A DNA stretch of 64,000 nucleotides from Pseudomonas crudilactis (GCF_013433315.1 NZ_WXVV01000012.1:62001-126000), one strand, 5' to 3'; shown: positions 27,926 through 36,010, counted from the first letter of the stretch. Numbers and translations: made by a program. The notes: a model not told the origin generated them from the sequence alone.

Positions 27926-28009
27926 ATGAAGCGTCTCACTGACTGGGTAAAACTGATCACCGCAATAATTCGGCTGATCGAAGCGATCATCCGTACGGGC
28001 TGGGTGTGA
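27926..28009 (+). CDS. 27-residue amphipathic peptide on the opposite strand
   Basis: This ORF begins MKRLTDWVKLITAI and continues as an Ile/Leu-rich amphipathic helix ending RTGWV. AAGGA lies nine bases before the ATG. It reads rightward between two leftward genes and overlaps the methyltransferase 3' end by 23 bp on the other strand. A 15-codon ORF (27842-27889) with GGAG precedes it. Size, hydrophobicity and isolation resemble type I toxin peptides, but that is inference. Confidence 0.4.
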   Translation: MKRLTDWVKLITAIIRLIEAIIRTGWV

Positions 28010-29687
28010 TCTGCTTGAGGATACGCTGGCCGATCCATCGAACGACGGTGACCGCTTTACTGTTCCCGATCGCCTTATAGCGGGGACCGTCCGGGCATTC
28101 GCTGGCAGGCTTACCGCGCCACGGGATCAGCGTGTAGTCGTCAAGCATGCCCTGGAGGCGTTCGCACTCCCGGGGAATCAGGCGCCTAACCGAACGTGAA
28201 CCCGAAACAACGTTCGGGCCCAGGGCTGAGTCAGTGTTGTCGACTTGCTTGCCGTAATTGCTTGTAAGCGTCTGGGCGACCTCTCGACATGCAACGATTG
28301 GCTGGCCGCGCCCGGTTCCGTCCTCGCTGCCGTCGAAGCCGTCGGCCTTCAGCGTGTGCGTGATATCGCCAGTTATGCACACTGCGACCTGGCCGCCTGC
28401 ATTAGCATGGCTTCCGGAGTGATTCATTGCGCGCAGCGTAGGGGCGATCTCTCCGGCGTCCGCACCGTGATCTTTGCATGAGAAGGCGAGCACGGCGTTT
28501 TCCTGTCCGTTGTTCCGGCCGAGGGCGAACGCTGTTGAGTCGCTCACGCCCGGATCCTGCGTGCCATGCACTACCAGCAAACCAGATTCGGCATCTTGCT
28601 GTGTGGCGCTGCCGGCCGCCTTGCCGTTGGCATTGAGTGTGCCGGCCACGATAAATGCCTCGGAATCGGCGCGGTGGCTGCACTGTGCCTGTGCGCGCAG
28701 AGCTGGCGCAGTGAGCGGGATATCGTCGAGCGAGTAGCCTCCGGACTTACGTGCACCGCCGGCGAGGGTTGGCGCGACAAAGAACGTCTCGCTTTCCATG
28801 TCGAGCCGGGTGTCCTTCGCGGTGAGCGTTGCCGATCTTTCGACCGATCCGCCCAGGCTGTGCCCACCGAACGCCGGTACGCCGCAGAACACACCAACCG
28901 CTGGCCCTTCTTCGCCTTCGCAGTTCGGGCATCCGTATTGTCCTAATGACTCGTCGAAGGTATATCCACATCCGCACTGGAGCGCAGGGCCGAAAGGAGC
29001 TGATCCGGTAACGTCTTGCCCCTCGCCTCGGCGCGGCGCAGTATCCCGGCGCACGCCTTCTCGCTCAAAAAGTACCTCGGTGGGATCGAATCCGTCTCGA
29101 GCACTTGCGACAACGAACACACGGCGGCGTCGTTGGGCCAGGCCGAAATATTGGGCGTCCAGGATCCGCCACGCGATTGTTCTTTTGGGTCCATACACAC
29201 AACCAGCGTCCGGCCATTTTTTCCCTGAAGGCTGCAGTTCGCAGTCTTCCCCAGCAAGCGCGCCAAGAAAGCATCCGAAGGCGTTGCCTTTGTCACTGAG
29301 GACACCGGGGACGTTTTCCCAGACGATGACGCAGGGCGGTTTTCGCTGGCCTGCTCGAACATAGTCAACTGCATCTGCAAGCTCCACGTATTTGATGGTG
29401 AGGGCGCCGCGCGGGTCGGTGAGTCCTTCGCGCATCCCGGCCACGCTGAAGGCTTGGCACGGTGTTCCGCCGACGAGGACGTCCGGTGCGACGATCTTGC
29501 CGGCCAGCACCTGAGCGCCGAGTTTGGTCATGTCGCCGAGGTTCGGCGTGTTCGGGTAGTGATGGGCAAGCACCGCGCTGGGGAAGGGTTCGATCTCGGC
29601 GAACCAGGTGGCGCGCATGCCGAGCGGCTTCCACGCAAGCGTTGCCGCCTCGATGCCAGAGCAGACCGAGCCGTATTCTATTTCCAT
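27987..29687 (-). CDS. Phage C5 cytosine DNA methyltransferase
   Basis: This 566-residue protein begins MEIEYGSVCSGIEAATLAW, motif I of C5 methyltransferases. Motif IV has catalytic Cys77 (GGTPCQAFSVAG), motif VI ENV (124-126), motif VIII QRRRRVFVV (about 185), motif IX RRLIPRECERLQGM and motif X YKAIGNSKAVTVVRW. Between VIII and IX is a long target-recognition region of about 300 residues with a zinc-ribbon-like pair (CGCGY, about 238-241, and CPNC, about 253-256) and Gly/Ala/Asn-rich stretches. It probably methylates phage DNA against host restriction. Its start is set by motif I; the frame extends upstream without homology. No partner endonuclease is visible. Confidence 0.9.
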   Translation of the reverse strand: MEIEYGSVCSGIEAATLAWKPLGMRATWFAEIEPFPSAVLAHHYPNTPNLGDMTKLGAQVLAGKIVAPDVLVGGTPCQAFSVAGMREGLTDPRGALTIKYVELADAVDYVRAGQRKPPCVIVWENVPGVLSDKGNAFGCFLGALAGEDCELQPSGKKWPDAGCVYGPKRTIAWRILDAQYFGLAQRRRRVFVVASARDGFDPTEVLFEREGVRRDTAPRRGEGQDVTGSAPFGPALQCGCGYTFDESLGQYGCPNCEGEEGPAVGVFCGVPAFGGHSLGGSVERSATLTAKDTRLDMESETFFVAPTLAGGARKSGGYSLDDIPLTAPALRAQAQCSHRADSEAFIVAGTLNANGKAAGSATQQDAESGLLVVHGTQDPGVSDSTAFALGRNNGQENAVLAFSCKDHGADAGEIAPTLRAMNHSGSHANAGGQVAVCITGDITHTLKADGFDGSEDGTGRGQPIVACREVAQTLTSNYGKQVDNTDSALGPNVVSGSRSVRRLIPRECERLQGMLDDYTLIPWRGKPASECPDGPRYKAIGNSKAVTVVRWIGQRILKQITPSPYG

Positions 29688-29771
29688 AGGGGATCCTCGC
29701 CGGCTGGCGTGATTCGTAGAAGTGGGGTATTTGTGTTCGGCCCGGCATGGAGCCGGAACGAGGAGTTGAAG

Positions 29772-30251
29772 ATGAGTGAAGTTGCTGGTCAGATAGCGAG
29801 ACGCACAGGTTACGCAATTTTTTGGCCGCTTCTGATCGGTCTCCCTGTGGCACTTTTCGCAGGCGGGATAGATATCCCAACTTTCATTGCCGTGGCCACT
29901 CTTTGGTTGCTCGTTGCAATTTTCTTGATAATCGGCCCCGAAAGTATTTCCGAAATCTCTTTTTGGAAAGCCTCGATAAAGACCGATGCGAAGGCTGCCA
30001 AGCAGGCTCGGAATGAGGCAGAGGCCATTCGAGATGAGCTTCGCCAAGTGGCTCGATTAAATATCGAGAACGTTTTTCTTTTGAACAGTTTAATGGCGGG
30101 CGTCTACAGCTCGTACGGCAAATCAAAATTACCGATAGCCTTCGATCGTGTTGTCGAAAATCTTGAGGAAATGACTCCGCTTATTTCATCCGACCCGCTG
30201 GTGGTGGAAGCATGGCAGGAACAGATGAGAGAGATTATGAGAGCGGGATAG
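29772..30251 (+). CDS. Two-helix membrane protein in reverse orientation
   Basis: This 159-residue protein has AGGAG six bases before ATG 29772. Two adjacent transmembrane segments (GYAIFWPLLIGLPVALFAGG and IPTFIAVATLWLLVAIFLII) are followed by a cytoplasmic helical tail (AKQARNEAEAIRDELRQVARL). It reads rightward inside the leftward operon, so it needs its own promoter in the short gap beside the methyltransferase. This is typical of lysogenic-conversion or exclusion genes. Family not recognised. Confidence 0.62.
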   Translation: MSEVAGQIARRTGYAIFWPLLIGLPVALFAGGIDIPTFIAVATLWLLVAIFLIIGPESISEISFWKASIKTDAKAAKQARNEAEAIRDELRQVARLNIENVFLLNSLMAGVYSSYGKSKLPIAFDRVVENLEEMTPLISSDPLVVEAWQEQMREIMRAG

Positions 30252-30264
30252 CCTGTGCGCGATC

Positions 30265-30579
30265 CTAACCGTCCGTATCGATGCGAAGCGCTTCACGAGC
30301 GAAAGCCAATTTCAACTTCCGCGACACGTTTTCGGGTATCTCGTATTTGTGTCGCGGAGGTGGCTCAAGTAGTGGAAGGGCGCCGCCGGGGCCAAGGCCG
30401 TGCAGGTGGTGAATCATCAGCGTGATTGCCTCGCCCTGTTCCTCGATGCCGCTCCATGCCATCAGCTCAGCAAGTGCTTGGCGCGTACCGGGCAGGCAGT
30501 GCAGCCTGATTTCCTCTTCGCCGCGCTCCTTCCTCTTCGCCGCGGCTTTCGCTGAGCGATCTGCATTGCTCTTGGCCAT
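30265..30579 (-). CDS. Phage protein, possible small DNA-binding regulator
   Basis: This 104-residue protein has a Lys/Arg/Ala-rich N terminus (MAKSNADRSAKAAAKRKERG) followed by EEIRLHCLPGTRQALAELMAW. That strand-then-helix order resembles a ribbon-helix-helix DNA-binding unit. It is common among Pseudomonas phages. The reverse-complementary repeat CCGCGACAC/GTGTCGCGG lies inside its coding region. The regulatory role is an inference from the fold pattern. Confidence 0.6.
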   Translation of the reverse strand: MAKSNADRSAKAAAKRKERGEEEIRLHCLPGTRQALAELMAWSGIEEQGEAITLMIHHLHGLGPGGALPLLEPPPRHKYEIPENVSRKLKLAFAREALRIDTDG

Positions 30580-30653
30580 GGCCTACCTCTTCAATTCCGC
30601 TGGCCGGCAAGTCCAGCAGGTCTGTCGTTTGCGTTGTTGGGGTCTGGAACGTC

Positions 30654-31118
30654 TCACGCTGCGACCTTCACCTGATGCCAGGCGCCGGCGGCGTAGAACA
30701 GCTTCGCGGCATGGGCTTCATCCATCGATATCTCGTCGGGAATGGCGATCCAGCCCGACGCAAACAGATGGTTCGGGTTCGCGCTGTTGCGCAGCTCCAG
30801 GTAGTAATGCTCGATGGCGTCGGTCAGGCGCTCGACCTTGTAGATGCCCTCGGGCGAGATCTCCACCGACTTGATGTACTCGGCGCCGCGCTCGTCTCGA
30901 CACATGGCGGCGATGTAGATCGTCCAGCGGTAGGAGAAGTCGAAGATCGCGTTGGCGATCGCCAGACTGCGGATCTGCCGGCAGCTCTTCCAGTTCGCCA
31001 TGATCTGGCTGCCGCTGGGGTCGATGTTCACCACCGCGACGTGGCTGGTGCGCAGTAGCGCCCGGCAACTGCGTTCAGCCCGGGCGAAACCGTTGTTGGG
31101 TTTGCGTTTCGACTTCAT
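30654..31118 (-). CDS. Conserved Pseudomonas phage protein
   Basis: This 154-residue protein begins with a basic segment (MKSKRKPNNGFARAERSCRAL), followed by SHVAVVNIDPSGSQIMANWK and CRQIRSLAIANAIFDFSYRWTIYIAAMCRDE. I recognise this sequence type from Pseudomonas temperate phages, where it lies next to recombination genes, but no function is known. ATGA overlap with the upstream gene indicates coupling. Confidence 0.65.
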   Translation of the reverse strand: MKSKRKPNNGFARAERSCRALLRTSHVAVVNIDPSGSQIMANWKSCRQIRSLAIANAIFDFSYRWTIYIAAMCRDERGAEYIKSVEISPEGIYKVERLTDAIEHYYLELRNSANPNHLFASGWIAIPDEISMDEAHAAKLFYAAGAWHQVKVAA

Positions 31119-31357
31119 ATCGAATCCGCCATTTTGTGCAGAGCCCTTCGGTCATCGGCCGATATCGGCTTCGGGCGCCGCTTGAGGACCGTTTCAGGGT
31201 CTATTTTGTTAGAGCGCGGAGGTGGCAGCGGATTGCGCGGCGGGCTTTTCAGTTGGTCGATCCGCCCGCCGGCAGCCAGGTACTGCGCGATTCGGTCAGC
31301 GATCGACTCGGCATCCGGTCGGTGCTGCTCGACGAGGTTGAGGTGGTTGCTGATCAT
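31115..31357 (-). CDS. Small phage protein of unknown function
   Basis: This 80-residue protein starts at ATG 31357 (MISNHLNLVEQHRPDAESIA). It has a helical N terminus, then a basic Pro-rich linker (SPPRNPLPPPRSNKIDPE) and a basic C terminus. It overlaps the exonuclease stop and the next gene's start by four bases on each side, so it is part of the recombination gene chain. It may bind nucleic acid, judging only by charge. Confidence 0.55.
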   Translation of the reverse strand: MISNHLNLVEQHRPDAESIADRIAQYLAAGGRIDQLKSPPRNPLPPPRSNKIDPETVLKRRPKPISADDRRALHKMADSI

Positions 31358-31971
31358 GCTGCGATCCCCAGTACCTGGTTCATGCGATCCTCGAGTATCT
31401 CGTAGAAGGTTTTCACCCGCTCCGAGAGCTTGCGGATCATTGCTTCGTCTCGGTAGGCGCGCTTTATAAACAGCGGCATGCCGGGCCAGTAGCAGACGAA
31501 ATCGATCCACTCGCGTTCTGAGACCCAAAGTCCGCCTTGGCACTGTGCGACGTGTTCCTTCGGTATCTCTCCGGACAAAATCACTTCCACCTGAAACTTC
31601 GGCAGTTTGGTTTTGATTTCCGTCAGACCTTTAGGCCCGACAAGCGAGTCGGGCGAGTAGCCGGCTCCGTGATTTAGGATGATCGCCACCTGCTTGGTTT
31701 CGACTTCCTCACGCTGTTCATAGAGCTTCCGGGCGACACCTTCCAGTTCATGGCCTCGCTCGGTGTGTCGATTCCCTTGGAAAGGGTCGGCAGCCTCGCC
31801 GGTAATGCGCTCGCCGATTAGCGTGTTCATGTAGGTGAAGGCCCCGGTGCCGAAGCCGGCTTCACCTTTGCCGTTGACCAGCAGGCATTCCAGCTCAGAG
31901 CATGTGACGATGCCCAAGCGCAGAGCCAGCCATTCCTGCGAACCCTGCTCAACCTCAGTGATTATCTGCAT
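31354..31971 (-). CDS. YqaJ/lambda-type exonuclease
   Basis: This 205-residue protein begins MQIITEVEQGSQEWLALRLG, the conserved start of YqaJ viral recombinases. Active-site residues fit: D108 in GAGYSPDSLVG and the E118-x-K120 pair in LTEIKTK. These enzymes resect double-stranded DNA 5' to 3', leaving tails for an annealing protein. The ERF-type partner lies directly upstream, overlapping by 17 bp, forming a Red-like recombination pair. Confidence 0.88.
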   Translation of the reverse strand: MQIITEVEQGSQEWLALRLGIVTCSELECLLVNGKGEAGFGTGAFTYMNTLIGERITGEAADPFQGNRHTERGHELEGVARKLYEQREEVETKQVAIILNHGAGYSPDSLVGPKGLTEIKTKLPKFQVEVILSGEIPKEHVAQCQGGLWVSEREWIDFVCYWPGMPLFIKRAYRDEAMIRKLSERVKTFYEILEDRMNQVLGIAA

Positions 31972-32737
31972 CTGTATTCTCCTGAGCGGCGGCGTTTTGC
32001 GCTGCTGATTTGGTGAGCATTCCCAGCACCTGATCAAATACCGCTTTCTCAACGGAGGCCGGGGCGCCGTGGATCTTCTTGAAAGCCTCCTTGGCCTTGT
32101 CGCTGCACTTTTCCAGCAGTGTGGCCAGCTGTGTGGCTTGGGCCGAAGTCACACGGGGCGTGATTTGGGCTGCCGGCCCGTTGCCGTCGTCATCCTCGCC
32201 AGTTGTCGTAATGTTCAGCAGCAGCCCGGCGGTATAGCGTTTGCCGTAGCTGACGCTGGAAGCCACGGCCTGAACACCGTTCTTGTTGCCGGTGGCATCT
32301 ACTGGCAAGACAATCGAGGTGGATTCGCGATGCCCAGCTCGATGACTGAGCACGCCTTCCACTTCGATGCCGCGCTCATTGCGAGGAGTGCGGAAGGTGA
32401 TGGCGAACCCATGCTTTGCCATCACCGGCTTGATCATCTCGTTAACGTCCTCCCAAAGTGCGTACGTGCTTTGGATGCGTCCGTTTTTATCCTTGATCCC
32501 GCCGCGCTCACCAATTACCGGCATTTCTTCCTGCATTTGTGCAAGCGCTTCGTCGTAGATCTGTTTCGCGCTCTGCGCCTGCATTCGTTCATGCATTTCC
32601 ATCAAGCGCTCAAGCTTGTTGATATCGCAGGCCGGATCGGCGGCTGCGCGGCTGATGACCGCCATGATGTTGTTGTCCGTCGAGATCGGCACGACGGCTT
32701 GCCGGCGCTGCTCCGGCATGATGATTTCGGTAGACAT
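31955..32737 (-). CDS. erf: ERF-family single-strand annealing protein
   Basis: This 260-residue protein matches the ERF superfamily: LERLMEMHERMQAQSAKQIYDEALAQMQEEMP, then YALWEDVNEMIKPVMAKHGFAITFRTP and SSVSYGKRYTAGLLLNI with the conserved GKRY loop. ERF rings anneal complementary strands during phage recombination and genome circularisation. The C-terminal third (SAQATQLATLLEKCSDKAKE) is the usual helical tail. It pairs with the exonuclease downstream. Confidence 0.88.
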   Translation of the reverse strand: MSTEIIMPEQRRQAVVPISTDNNIMAVISRAAADPACDINKLERLMEMHERMQAQSAKQIYDEALAQMQEEMPVIGERGGIKDKNGRIQSTYALWEDVNEMIKPVMAKHGFAITFRTPRNERGIEVEGVLSHRAGHRESTSIVLPVDATGNKNGVQAVASSVSYGKRYTAGLLLNITTTGEDDDGNGPAAQITPRVTSAQATQLATLLEKCSDKAKEAFKKIHGAPASVEKAVFDQVLGMLTKSAAQNAAAQENTDADNH

Positions 32738-32744
32738 GGCGACC

Positions 32745-33902
32745 TCAGTAGTTGATTGAAATGGCGGGGATCTTGCGCTGGGCGATCAGCGTGATTGCCT
32801 GCTTGGCGCATTCCTCGGTCATGCCGCCGGCGATGAAGGCTTCCAGAGCGGCGCGGTTGATCTGCTTCTTGTGTTCCAGGTCGGCCTCGCGCGCTTCCTG
32901 TTGGCGGAGGATTTCGGCAGCCGCTGCATCTGCACGGCGGCGCTCATCGGAACGCGCTTGCTCTGCTGCCTGTTCGGCACGTTTCGCTGCGGCTTGGCGC
33001 TCTTGTTCTGCGCGTTGCTCGGCGGCGATGCGGTTCGCTTCTGCCCGCTCCGCTGCAAGCCGGGCTTGCTCGGCCTGCTGCTCAAGCTGGAGGCGCTGAC
33101 GTTCGGCCTGAGCTGCTGCGTCACGGGCAGCTTGCTCGGCGGCACGCTGTGCGGCTGCAGCCTGATCAAGTAACTCTTGCTCGCGGCGGGCGGCGGCCTC
33201 TCGTTCGGCCTGTGCGCGCTGCTCAGCTTCGCGGCGGGTGCGTTCTTCAGCTTCCCGGGCGATCTGTGCGTCCCGATCGCGCTGAGCCTGTGCTTCGGCT
33301 TCGGCGCGCAAACGGACCAGTTCGGCCTGCTCAGCTTCGTACCGCGCTCGCTCGGCGTGCAGGGCGCGCAGCTTGATCAGCGTCTGGTCTTTCACCTGGG
33401 CGGCTTCGGCCAAAAACTCTTCCCAGCTATCGCCGATTTCGAGCAGTTCAAGGTCGGCGATGATATTGGCCAAGTGGGCGGACGTTGGCGCCGCTTCGAA
33501 GATGGCGAGATCCTTGATGCGCTGGATCGCGTCGACGTGAGCGTCTGTCCGGGCAATCTCGGCCTGCTCCCAGTCCGTCAGCGGCTGGCGAGTTGCGTCA
33601 CGCAGCGCGTCCATCTTGTTCACGAATTCGCGCAGCTCAGCCTCGACGACCTTTGGCATTTCCTTCAGGCGTTTGAGGTAATCGCGGCCCGGCTTTTCCA
33701 CTGCCGTTTTCGACTTGCTGACCTTGGCAGCGAGAGAGGCGATACGCTCGCGGCCCTTGCGAGTGGTTAGGTCTGGAACCTCGGCGGTGACCTCAGCGGC
33801 TACCGCATCGAAGAACTGGCCAAGGCCGCCGGCAACATAGATGGCCGGTGCGTTTTCTTCGCTGATGTCGTCGATCTTGACGACTTGCTGTTGTGCGGAC
33901 AC
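32745..33902 (-). CDS. Long coiled-coil phage protein
   Basis: This 385-residue protein has a short N-terminal region (KIDDISEENAPAIYVAGGLGQ), a helical domain to about residue 170, and then about 160 residues of Ala/Glu/Arg/Gln-rich coiled coil. A compact C-terminal domain follows (KKQINRAALEAFIAGGMTEECAKQAITLI). The C-terminal helix-turn-helix-like part recalls proteins encoded ahead of ERF/RecT genes in several phages. It is probably an accessory of recombination or replication; function unknown. Confidence 0.72.
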   Translation of the reverse strand: MSAQQQVVKIDDISEENAPAIYVAGGLGQFFDAVAAEVTAEVPDLTTRKGRERIASLAAKVSKSKTAVEKPGRDYLKRLKEMPKVVEAELREFVNKMDALRDATRQPLTDWEQAEIARTDAHVDAIQRIKDLAIFEAAPTSAHLANIIADLELLEIGDSWEEFLAEAAQVKDQTLIKLRALHAERARYEAEQAELVRLRAEAEAQAQRDRDAQIAREAEERTRREAEQRAQAEREAAARREQELLDQAAAAQRAAEQAARDAAAQAERQRLQLEQQAEQARLAAERAEANRIAAEQRAEQERQAAAKRAEQAAEQARSDERRRADAAAAEILRQQEAREADLEHKKQINRAALEAFIAGGMTEECAKQAITLIAQRKIPAISINY

Positions 33903-33945
33903 GGGGAATCCTTGCCGCGACGTGCGCAGCGATTGAAGTGGAAAG

Positions 33946-34062
33946 TCAGGAGGTGATGCGGTCGGCGAGGGCGCTGAGCAGCATCAGAAAGGTGTAAATC
34001 GCGAGGACTGGGAACGATCCGCGCCAGATCAGAACCCGGCGGGCCATCTGCCGGCTGGTCAT
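33946..34062 (-). CDS. 38-residue single-pass membrane protein
   Basis: The ATG at 34062 (MTSRQMARRVLIWRG) overlaps the stop of the 41-codon ORF before it. The hydrophobic segment SFPVLAIYTFLMLLSALA can span the membrane, with a basic N-terminal face. Role unknown. Confidence 0.5.
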   Translation of the reverse strand: MTSRQMARRVLIWRGSFPVLAIYTFLMLLSALADRITS

Positions 34063-34184
34063 CGGAACACGTTGTAGGTGGTGGAGCGCGGCACCTGGCA
34101 AGTACCCTGCCCATCGCGAGCCGCGCTGTAGGCAGCCAGAACCACTAACAGGCCAGCGGCAAGACACCAGAACATGATTTTCAT
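34059..34184 (-). CDS. 41-residue membrane or exported protein
   Basis: ATG 34184 overlaps the stop of the 64-codon gene upstream, and the stop overlaps the next start. The N terminus MKIMFWCLAAGLLVVLAAYSA is a membrane helix or signal peptide; the tail RDGQGTCQVPRSTTYNVFR has one Cys. It could be anchored or exported. Too short for automated callers, but both junctions are ATGA. Confidence 0.5.
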   Translation of the reverse strand: MKIMFWCLAAGLLVVLAAYSAARDGQGTCQVPRSTTYNVFR

Positions 34185-34375
34185 GGCCGAGCCCTCACCG
34201 CGATGCGTCCGCCTTTCATGGTCACCGACAGGCGCTGCGGGAGGCTGTCGACCAGATCCTCGCGCTTGCGGCCGATCACTTCATTGAAGGGCAGGCCGAA
34301 GCCGAGGATCGCGATGCGGCGCTCGATATCCTCGAGCTGCTCATCAACCAGCGTCTTCACCGGAGGGGTAGTCAT
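34181..34375 (-). CDS. Small phage protein of unknown function
   Basis: This 64-residue soluble protein has an acidic helical N-terminal half (TLVDEQLEDIERRIAILGF) and a basic beta-like end (LSVTMKGGRIAVRARP). It is coupled by four-base overlaps to genes on both sides. No family recognised. Confidence 0.55.
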   Translation of the reverse strand: MTTPPVKTLVDEQLEDIERRIAILGFGLPFNEVIGRKREDLVDSLPQRLSVTMKGGRIAVRARP

Positions 34376-34587
34376 GCCGAAACTCCTTTCAGATGCGTGT
34401 TGCGCTCGACGAACTTGGCGTCCAGCGCATCCCGATAACGATTGGCGGTGCGGGTGTCGATGATCTCGGCGAACTCCGCCATTTCGATCATGCCCATGAC
34501 GAAGGTGCGATCCGGCACCGGAGTGCAGGACTTGCGCATCTTCGCGATTTCAAGACCCAGCCGGGCCAGTGCTACCTGATTGCTCAT
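34372..34587 (-). CDS. Small phage protein of unknown function
   Basis: This 71-residue helical protein (MSNQVALARLGLEIAKMRKS, then MGMIEMAEFAEIIDTRTANRYRDALDAKF) has no membrane segment or known motif. Four-base overlaps join it to both neighbouring genes in the leftward operon. Confidence 0.55.
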   Translation of the reverse strand: MSNQVALARLGLEIAKMRKSCTPVPDRTFVMGMIEMAEFAEIIDTRTANRYRDALDAKFVERNTHLKGVSA

Positions 34588-35012
34588 AGCTCGTTGTCCT
34601 CGGCTTGGGCGATCAGAGCGTCATCGACAAGGGGTCGAAGTAGGCCCTCCGCGATTTCGCCAAGCTTGCCCAGTGGGTGATCGCTTGGGCCGAGTAGTTC
34701 GGTGACTGCGACCTTGTCAGCATGGCCGCGCTCGGCGCCGATCAGCAGATACCCCAGCGAAGCCGTAGTGACCTCGCAGTCTGCGAGCCGTCCGTTTGCA
34801 TGCTCATCAACTGCCAGAGCGAGCTGGGCCAACGTGACGCCCTGAGCCGGCCGCATGCGGCGCTGGAATGAGACGTCGCAGCCGAACCGCACCAACTGCT
34901 CGGCAGCGTTGTACAGCCACTCAGCCCGAGCCACTTCCTGCGCGCTCTCGATCACCATCGGAGGCAACTGCGCGTCGTGCATTGCCTGACAAATCTTCAG
35001 TGCTGCGTTCAT
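34584..35012 (-). CDS. Phage protein of unknown function
   Basis: This 142-residue, mainly helical protein (ALKICQAMHDAQLPPMVIESAQEVARAEWLYNAAEQL, QGVTLAQLALAVDEHA) ends in an acidic tail (DDALIAQAEDNEL). No catalytic motif is visible. It begins a run of four overlapping genes (35012 down to 34059). Confidence 0.58.
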   Translation of the reverse strand: MNAALKICQAMHDAQLPPMVIESAQEVARAEWLYNAAEQLVRFGCDVSFQRRMRPAQGVTLAQLALAVDEHANGRLADCEVTTASLGYLLIGAERGHADKVAVTELLGPSDHPLGKLGEIAEGLLRPLVDDALIAQAEDNEL

Positions 35013-35033
35013 GGTTGCCTCCAGAGTGGCGGG

Positions 35034-35294
35034 TCAGTCGCAATAGGCTTGATCAGCCAGATACTCGGAATGCTCGTTTACAAGCCATTCCTCCATCGAA
35101 GCGATTTCGGATTCAGTCATGTGACTGGTGTCGTCCTTCGACTCCCAATTGATTTCGCAATGGCCGAAGTACTCATCGGGATCGGCGGCTTGGGAGCTGA
35201 AGTTTCCTTTTCGAGCCGAGAAATATGCGACGGTCAGCTTGATGGCGATGTCCTCGCCATCCTTGACCGTCCAATATTCGTAAGTGCGGGCCAT
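35034..35294 (-). CDS. Small phage protein of unknown function
   Basis: This 86-residue, acidic, aromatic-rich protein (ARTYEYWTVKDGEDIAIKLTVAYF, then DEYFGHCEINWESKDDTSH) predicts as a beta sheet followed by a helix (SEIASMEEWLVNEHSEYLA). It has its own ribosome site (GGAGG). No family recognised. Confidence 0.58.
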   Translation of the reverse strand: MARTYEYWTVKDGEDIAIKLTVAYFSARKGNFSSQAADPDEYFGHCEINWESKDDTSHMTESEIASMEEWLVNEHSEYLADQAYCD

Positions 35295-35312
35295 GGGTGC
35301 CTCCGGGCTTGG

Positions 35313-35504
35313 TTATTCGGTTGGCGGGGCGGGAAGAGGCATCCAGTGGGTGGCATCCCAGTCGTACCAGAAGCCCCACTCACCACCGGGGCCGCCATCT
35401 TCAATCCATTCAGACAGGGCAATTTCACCGCCCTCGCAGACGATCAGATAATCGCCCTTGACCTGCTCCGGCAGCCTGTCGCTGCACTTGATCCAATCGC
35501 TCAT
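35313..35504 (-). CDS. DUF551 family phage protein
   Basis: This 63-residue protein begins MSDWIKCSDRLPEQVKGDYLIV and ends WDATHWMPLPAPPTE. The WI-x-DRLPE start and the THWMPLP-PP end are the defining marks of DUF551, a small family found across temperate phages whose function is unknown. Confidence 0.82.
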   Translation of the reverse strand: MSDWIKCSDRLPEQVKGDYLIVCEGGEIALSEWIEDGGPGGEWGFWYDWDATHWMPLPAPPTE

Positions 35505-35525
35505 GGCGACCTCCAGTGTTTGGGG

Positions 35526-35837
35526 TTAGGCGATAACGATCGACGCCAGATACGCCCGGCAATCCCGGACGCGATCGGTAGCTGTTTGAAGTTCAGCGCC
35601 GAGCGCCTTCAAGGCGCCCAAGTGGATCATCTCCCGGCCCCGGATCAGCGTTCCTTGGTAGGAGCGGCTATCGCAGGTCGATACCGCCACTGTCACGCCG
35701 TTGACGCTTACCGAGTAGCCAGACTGACCGGCATGGCCTCGAACAGTGGCGAGTCGCTCAGCTGCGATCTGGTGGGGTTTCTCGGCGAGCTCCAGAGCCT
35801 TAACAGCCGCTGTGATCGCCTCTGTGTATTTGCTCAT
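35526..35837 (-). CDS. Phage protein of unknown function
   Basis: This 103-residue protein starts at ATG 35837 behind GGAGA. The N-terminal helix (YTEAITAAVKALELAEKPHQIAAERL) is followed by a strand-rich middle (YSVSVNGVTVAVSTCDSRSYQG) and a C-terminal helix pair. The longer frame upstream to 36014 has no ribosome site. Unrecognised. Confidence 0.55.
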   Translation of the reverse strand: MSKYTEAITAAVKALELAEKPHQIAAERLATVRGHAGQSGYSVSVNGVTVAVSTCDSRSYQGTLIRGREMIHLGALKALGAELQTATDRVRDCRAYLASIVIA

Positions 35838-36010
35838 CGCTTTCTCCATTCGCTGGTTGATCCAACAAAACTCGGATGCACTCATCCGCTCCGCTGGTTG
35901 CCGTTGGGCGCGGAGGGGAGTGCATTCGGGTGGTGTCGGGTAAGTGAAAAGGCCCAACTGGACGAGAGGGCCTTTTCGATGTTGCTTCCGATACAGCTTG
36001 AGGGTGGAGC

